Assembly: GCA_947642445.1 (NCBI GenBank)
Contig: CANRSF010000004.1
Location: forward strand, 62,001-126,000
DNA: 64,000 bases
Origin: an uncultured Collinsella sp.
Lineage (GTDB): Bacteria > Actinomycetota > Coriobacteriia > Coriobacteriales > Coriobacteriaceae
Direction: 5' to 3'
The notes beneath the pieces were generated by a model. That model was given only the letters and a program-made list of their open reading frames with translations, was not told the origin of the DNA and ran no database searches. Positions within the stretch are counted from its first letter, which is position 1. The number at the start of each line of letters is the position of its first letter. The position numbers were made by a program, and so were the translations under genes. Positions 60,184-64,000 of this stretch are shown one piece after another.

Positions 60184-60969
60184 TTATGCGGCGGAGGAGG
60201 CATCGTCCTCGTCCAGGGCGGCGAAGAGCTTCTTGCCGTCGAGGAGACGTGTGGTGACGTTTCTCATTCGGCCGATCTCTACGGTACGCAACGTGTCATC
60301 GGCGCCTCGCGCGTCATAGACCGTTCCCAGCAAATACGAGATGCCGTCTCGTTGCTTGATGGCAAAGGGCCGGAGTGTCATCCGTGCCACTTCGACCTCT
60401 CCGCGTGCCGTGACACTCGAAATATCAAAACTCACCGTGGTTCCGTGGTCGATGGCCTGCTCGATGAGCTCGCAGGCATCTATGCGCTTGACGGGCGTGC
60501 GTGTGGCCTTGGTGGATTTGTCGCCTGCGCTTGGAGCAGGCTCGGGTGCATCGAGGTAGCCGCGAACGTCGGCACTCGCCATGGCGACCAGGTGCTGCGC
60601 CATGCTCTTTCGAATGGCGATGGGCGTGGAGCGGTTGCGCATGACCATGCCGTGGAGCCGGATGATCTCTTCGTCGGTGAGCGGACGGGTCAAGAGTCGA
60701 TAGCCCACGCCGCGCTTGTACTCAATTTCGTATCCGGCATGGCGAAGTGCGGAGATGGCGGTGTAGATGCTGCGCCGCGCCGCCGAGATGGGCATGCGGG
60801 CGGGGTCGTCGGGATGGGTGAGGCGCCGGATCAACTCATCGGAAAGCATGGCCTTGTCCTCGCCGGTGTTTTCGCTTAATAGTTGCAGGATGCGAACGGC
60901 GCGATAGGCTGCCATCGAGGCGGCGCCCCTCGTCGTGGTCTCGTAAGTTTCAACAGCGGTTTCGGTCAT
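60184..60969 (-). CDS. DNA-binding regulator with winged-helix and WYL-like domain
   Basis: A 261-residue protein. Residues about 20-95 form a winged helix-turn-helix (AYRAVRILQLLSEN, SAARRSIYTAISALRHAGYEIEYKRGVGYRL in parts). Residues about 145-250 resemble a WYL ligand domain (MTLRPFAIKQRDGISYLLGTVYDARGADDTLRTVEIGRMRNV in parts). Such regulators control metabolism or defence genes. It reads toward the TrpXYZ-like genes, 160 nt upstream of the binding-protein gene, and may control them. The start at 60969 is the most likely of several. Confidence 0.75.
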   Translation of the reverse strand: MTETAVETYETTTRGAASMAAYRAVRILQLLSENTGEDKAMLSDELIRRLTHPDDPARMPISAARRSIYTAISALRHAGYEIEYKRGVGYRLLTRPLTDEEIIRLHGMVMRNRSTPIAIRKSMAQHLVAMASADVRGYLDAPEPAPSAGDKSTKATRTPVKRIDACELIEQAIDHGTTVSFDISSVTARGEVEVARMTLRPFAIKQRDGISYLLGTVYDARGADDTLRTVEIGRMRNVTTRLLDGKKLFAALDEDDASSAA

Positions 60970-61145
60970 GGCGCCCACGTCCTTTCCGTTTTGGGTGGCG
61001 ACGGTATGGAGCCTAGGACGCGGGGCTTTCCCAGGGGCGCAGAGCACTCTGGGCGGTCGGTGGCCGTCGGCAAGCGGCGGGTCGAGTTTTCAACAGCCCT
61101 GCCCAACTGACCAAAAACTTGCCAAAAGCTTGACGGACGCTGTTG

Positions 61146-61178
61146 AAAAAAGCGCCCCTCGGCTTGCCGAGAGGCGCT
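61146..61178 (-). terminator. Terminator of asnS
   Basis: On the minus strand AGCGCCTCTCGGC-AAG-CCGAGGGGCGCT followed by TTTTTT. Confidence 0.9.
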
Positions 61179-61218
61179 GGCGTGATGCGCTGGAACGCGT
61201 TTGGTGGCGCTGTGGCGA

Positions 61219-62622
61219 TTAGAAGTCGGCGTTGCCCACGGTGCGCGGGTGCGGCAGGACGTCGCGGATGTTGCCCACGCCGGTCAGATACATGACCAAG
61301 CGCTCGAAGCCCAGACCGTAGCCGGCGTGCTTGCAGGAACCGTAGCGGCGCAGGTCAAGGTAGTACTTGTACTGCTCGGGATTCATACCCAGATCCTTGA
61401 TGCGGGCTTCGAGCAGATCCAGGCGCTCCTCGCGCTGGGAGCCGCCGATAATCTCGCCGATGCCCGGCACCAGGCAGTCGGCGGAGGCGACGGTCTTGCC
61501 GTCCTCGTTCATGCGCATGTAGAACGCCTTGATCTCGGCCGGGTAGTCGGTCACAAAAGTCGGTCGCTTAAAGTGCTCCTCGGTCAGGAAGCGCTCGTGC
61601 TCGGTCTGCAGGTCGATGCCCCAGCTGACGGGGTAATCAAACTGGTGGCCAGCAGCGACTGCCTGCTCCAGGATCTCGACGGCCTCGGTGTAGGTAACGC
61701 GGGCAAAGTCGGAGTTTGCCACGTGGTCCAGGCGCTCGATCAAGCCCTTGTCCACAAACTTGTTGAGCATGTTGAGCTCGTCGGGGCAGGTGGCCATAAC
61801 GTCCTTAAGGACGTACTTGAGCATGGCCTCGGCGTTATCCATGTAGTCGTTAAGGTCGGCAAAGGCCATCTCGGGCTCGATCATCCAAAACTCGGCGGCG
61901 TGGCGCGTGGTGTTGGAGTTTTCGGCGCGGAAGGTGGGGCCAAAGGTGTACACGTCGCCAAAGGCCATGGCAAAGTTCTCGGCATTGAGCTGGCCGGATA
62001 CGGTAAGGCTCGCGTGCTTTCCAAAGAAGTCCTGGCTCCAGTCAACCTCGCCGGACTCGGTGAGGGGCGGGTTTTTGGGGTCAAGCGTGGTCACGCGGAA
62101 CATCTCGCCGGCACCCTCGCAGTCACTCGTGGTGATGATGGGGGTGTTGACGTAGACAAAGCCTTGCTCCTGGAAGAAGCGGTGGATGGCGGCAGCCGCG
62201 ACAGAGCGGATGCGGAACACGGCGCGGAACAGGTTGGTGCGCGGGCGCAGGTGCTGCTGGGTGCGCAGGAACTCGACGGTTGCGCGCTTCTTCTGCAGCG
62301 GGTAATCCGGGGCGCTCGCGCCCTCGACCTCGATGGAGGTGGCAGAAAGCTCGAAAGGCTGGGGCGCATCGGGGGTCAGCTTGACGGTGCCGGTGCAAAT
62401 GAGTGCGGCCGAGACGTTTTGATGGGCGATCTCGTCGTAGTTGTCGAGTGCCTCGCGGTTCATGACGACTTGCAGGTCGCGGAAGCAGCTGCCGTCGTTG
62501 AGCGTGACAAAGCCAAAGTTCTTCATGTCGCGGACGGACTTGACCCAGCCGGCGACGGTGACGGTCTGGCCGCCGAGCGACTCGGCATCGGCATAGAGCT
62601 GCGCGATTTTGGTGCGGTTCAC
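61219..62622 (-). CDS. asnS: Asparaginyl-tRNA synthetase
   Basis: A 467-residue class II synthetase. The OB-fold domain begins [25 protein letters not shown] (in parts), motif 2 is [23 protein letters not shown] (in parts), and motif 3 is [15 protein letters not shown]. The start is GTG at 62622 directly behind GGGAGGATAC; upstream ATGs at 62634 and 62658 would place the ribosome site inside the gene. The AsnRS-specific motif 2 supports Asn rather than Asp. Confidence 0.95.
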   Translation of the reverse strand: MNRTKIAQLYADAESLGGQTVTVAGWVKSVRDMKNFGFVTLNDGSCFRDLQVVMNREALDNYDEIAHQNVSAALICTGTVKLTPDAPQPFELSATSIEVEGASAPDYPLQKKRATVEFLRTQQHLRPRTNLFRAVFRIRSVAAAAIHRFFQEQGFVYVNTPIITTSDCEGAGEMFRVTTLDPKNPPLTESGEVDWSQDFFGKHASLTVSGQLNAENFAMAFGDVYTFGPTFRAENSNTTRHAAEFWMIEPEMAFADLNDYMDNAEAMLKYVLKDVMATCPDELNMLNKFVDKGLIERLDHVANSDFARVTYTEAVEILEQAVAAGHQFDYPVSWGIDLQTEHERFLTEEHFKRPTFVTDYPAEIKAFYMRMNEDGKTVASADCLVPGIGEIIGGSQREERLDLLEARIKDLGMNPEQYKYYLDLRRYGSCKHAGYGLGFERLVMYLTGVGNIRDVLPHPRTVGNADF

Positions 62623-62733
62623 GTATCCTCCCATAACGGTTGAATGATAGTTATCCATACAGTTCGATATTCTAGCAGCTCGGCTCATTTGGGCTATACA
62701 GATAAGGCATTGGCGGGATGGTTTTTCAAACGA

Positions 62734-62765
62734 AAAGCGCCCGCGGCCAAATGGTCGCGGGCGCT
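62734..62765 (-). terminator. Terminator of the IIA-Glc gene
   Basis: On the minus strand AAGCGCCCGCGACC-ATT-TGGCCGCGGGCGCTT followed by TTCG. Confidence 0.85.
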
Positions 62766-62803
62766 TGACGAGGTGCCTTTTGGCTGTGTGGCGCGGGGCC
62801 TGG

Positions 62804-63367
62804 CTACTTGGTCTTGGCAACCAGCAGCGGATCGCCAAGCTTGACGAGCGGATTGCCGCCGATAAGCGTGCCAGACTCGCCGACGTGGTCGATGCTCTTG
62901 AGGCGGTCGAGCTCAGAGATGATGACGGTCACGATGTCCTCGTGACCGGCGGCCTTGATAGCGTCGCGGTCGAAGCTGATGAGCGGCTGGCCGGCCTTGA
63001 CCGTGTCGCCCATCTCGACAAAGCGGGCAAAACCCTTGCCGTTCATTTCCACGGTGCCCAGGCCAACATGGATGAACACGCGAAGACCGTCCTCGGTGAT
63101 CATGCCGATGGAGTGGTTGGTGACGGTGGTGGCGCCGATACGGCCGTTAGCGGGGGCGTAAATGGTGCCGGTAATGGGCTCGATGCCGTAGCCCTGGCCG
63201 AGCATGCCCGAGGCGATGGTCTCGTCGGGAACCTCACTCAGATTGACGAGCACGCCGTTGACAGGAGCGTAGATGACGCCTTCGCGGGTGGCGAAGCTTG
63301 CTGCGGGCGGAACGGACGCCTCGCCCGACGAAGTGAACGTGGACTTGAGCGAATCGAGCAGACCCAT
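62804..63367 (-). CDS. PTS glucose-type IIA protein
   Basis: A 187-residue soluble IIA of the glucose family. The phosphorylated histidine is His100 in [17 protein letters not shown], and the partner His85 lies in TNHSIGMI, matching His90 and His75 of E. coli IIA-Glc. No EIIBC, HPr or EI gene is adjacent, so it must serve a permease encoded elsewhere and may have a regulatory role. CGTTGGAGGCATCT precedes the ATG. Confidence 0.9.
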   Translation of the reverse strand: MGLLDSLKSTFTSSGEASVPPAASFATREGVIYAPVNGVLVNLSEVPDETIASGMLGQGYGIEPITGTIYAPANGRIGATTVTNHSIGMITEDGLRVFIHVGLGTVEMNGKGFARFVEMGDTVKAGQPLISFDRDAIKAAGHEDIVTVIISELDRLKSIDHVGESGTLIGGNPLVKLGDPLLVAKTK

Positions 63368-63613
63368 AGATGCCTCCAACGTATCAGGCGCGCATGTTGC
63401 ACGCGTGTGGTTTGCCGGAAACGTTTCGTACGTGTTTCCCAGCACGGTCAGCGCTCCTATTTTACGCTGTCCAACGATACCTCTGAACAGCGATTTTGTG
63501 ATATATCAGTTGAAGGCCAACTTATTGCGGGGGTGTTTCTGCGCCGCGGGCTCAAGTGGGGTACGCTAAGGTGCGAAAAACGAGTGCGCACGAATCGCAC
63601 GGAGGGAGCACCT

Positions 63614-64000
63614 ATGATTATTGAGAACCATGCGCTGTGGGGCGAGGAGCCGACCGAGGATTATCCGGCGACGTTTACGTATCTGGGTGCCGAGCCGCTG
63701 CCCGACAAGCCCAATGGCCGCCGCCCCGCGGTGATCATCTGCGGCGGAGGCGGGTTTACGCATATCGCTCCGCACGAGCAGGACCCGGTGGCGTTTGCGT
63801 TTTTGGACCGCGGCTACCAGGCCTTTGTGCTCAACTATGTGACGAGCGCCACGGGCGACGTGAGCTTTCCGCACCCGCAGGCGGACCTCGCCAAGATGGT
63901 CGCTACCGTGCGCGCCAACGCCGACGAGTGGCATGTCGATCCCAAGCGCGTGTGCATCGTGGGTTTCTCGGCGGGCGGCATGATCTGCGCCTCGCTGGCA
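63614..64000 (+). CDS. Alpha/beta-hydrolase esterase (partial, 3' end outside)
   Basis: The first 129 codons of an esterase-like protein. RPAVIICGGGGFTHIAPHEQ holds the oxyanion-loop glycines, FLDRGYQAFVLNY is the following strand, and GFSAGGMICASLA is the nucleophile elbow with the Ser. Acetyl-esterase or xylan-esterase-like relatives (BD-FAE/Aes type) are the closest recalled. GGAGGGAGCACCT precedes the ATG. The Asp and His of the triad are beyond the window. Confidence 0.82.
   Translation, partial: MIIENHALWGEEPTEDYPATFTYLGAEPLPDKPNGRRPAVIICGGGGFTHIAPHEQDPVAFAFLDRGYQAFVLNYVTSATGDVSFPHPQADLAKMVATVRANADEWHVDPKRVCIVGFSAGGMICASLA

Overview
The window is a GC-rich, gene-dense bacterial chromosome segment. 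Gene content and style suggest a gut coriobacterium close to Collinsella: high-GC codon use, GroEL ending in GGMY, a fused ECF ATPase, an LAxTG-type sorting signal, a MurE without the DAP motif, and abundant short palindromic intergenic repeats. The genus is an inference from recognition; no search was run.

Layout. 1-3.1 kb: the end of a minus-strand locus with a small metal-motif membrane protein, then groES-groEL and a very long palindrome. 3.3-6.9 kb: an FMN riboswitch followed by ribU, a fused two-domain ECF ATPase and ecfT (riboflavin uptake). 6.9-7.8 kb: two tandem PNPOx-fold proteins. 8-13 kb: argC-argJ-argB-argD (ornithine branch). 13-13.6 kb: a MITE-like element, duplicated tRNA-end fragments and tRNA-Val. 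13.8-25.9 kb: housekeeping genes asnB, murE, a HAD phosphatase, murI, rph, rdgB, dtd, veg, ispE, tRNA-Pro, tatA, greA and lysS. 26-32.4 kb: a ThrE-type exporter, clpC and pepD. 32.5-34.3 kb: a hipBA toxin-antitoxin pair with its operator; then mntP. 35.1-40.6 kb: the tightly packed run disA-ispD-ispF-cysS-rlmB-nyn. 40.7-42.1 kb: a second, unusual HipA-like locus in which DNA-binding and kinase-like parts lie in one protein. 42.2-47.5 kb: translation genes, namely five tRNAs, tuf, rpmG, secE, nusG, rplK and rplA. 47.6-49.1 kb: a leucine-type attenuator in front of a collapsed leu operon (leuA' joined to 'leuB). 49.4-60 kb (minus strand): an anti-sigma/ECF-sigma pair, a metallophosphoesterase with a cytoplasmic BMP-domain protein, an MscS channel, a wall-anchored 5'-nucleotidase and a TrpXYZ-like ABC importer. 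60.2-64 kb: a WYL-like regulator, asnS, an orphan IIA-Glc protein and the start of an esterase.

The most distinctive signals are non-coding: 57-nt hairpins repeated at an exact 80-bp period at two loci; a 145-nt near-perfect palindrome after groEL; a family of GGTGCCTGTCCC-type palindromes, several abutting stop codons; a second family with GTGGATAATCTCCC arms; a ~103-nt foldable element between cysS and rlmB; and three-half-site operators upstream of both HipA-type loci. The leu locus looks like a recent decay that left an apparently intact attenuator driving a dead gene, so leucine auxotrophy is predicted unless other copies exist.
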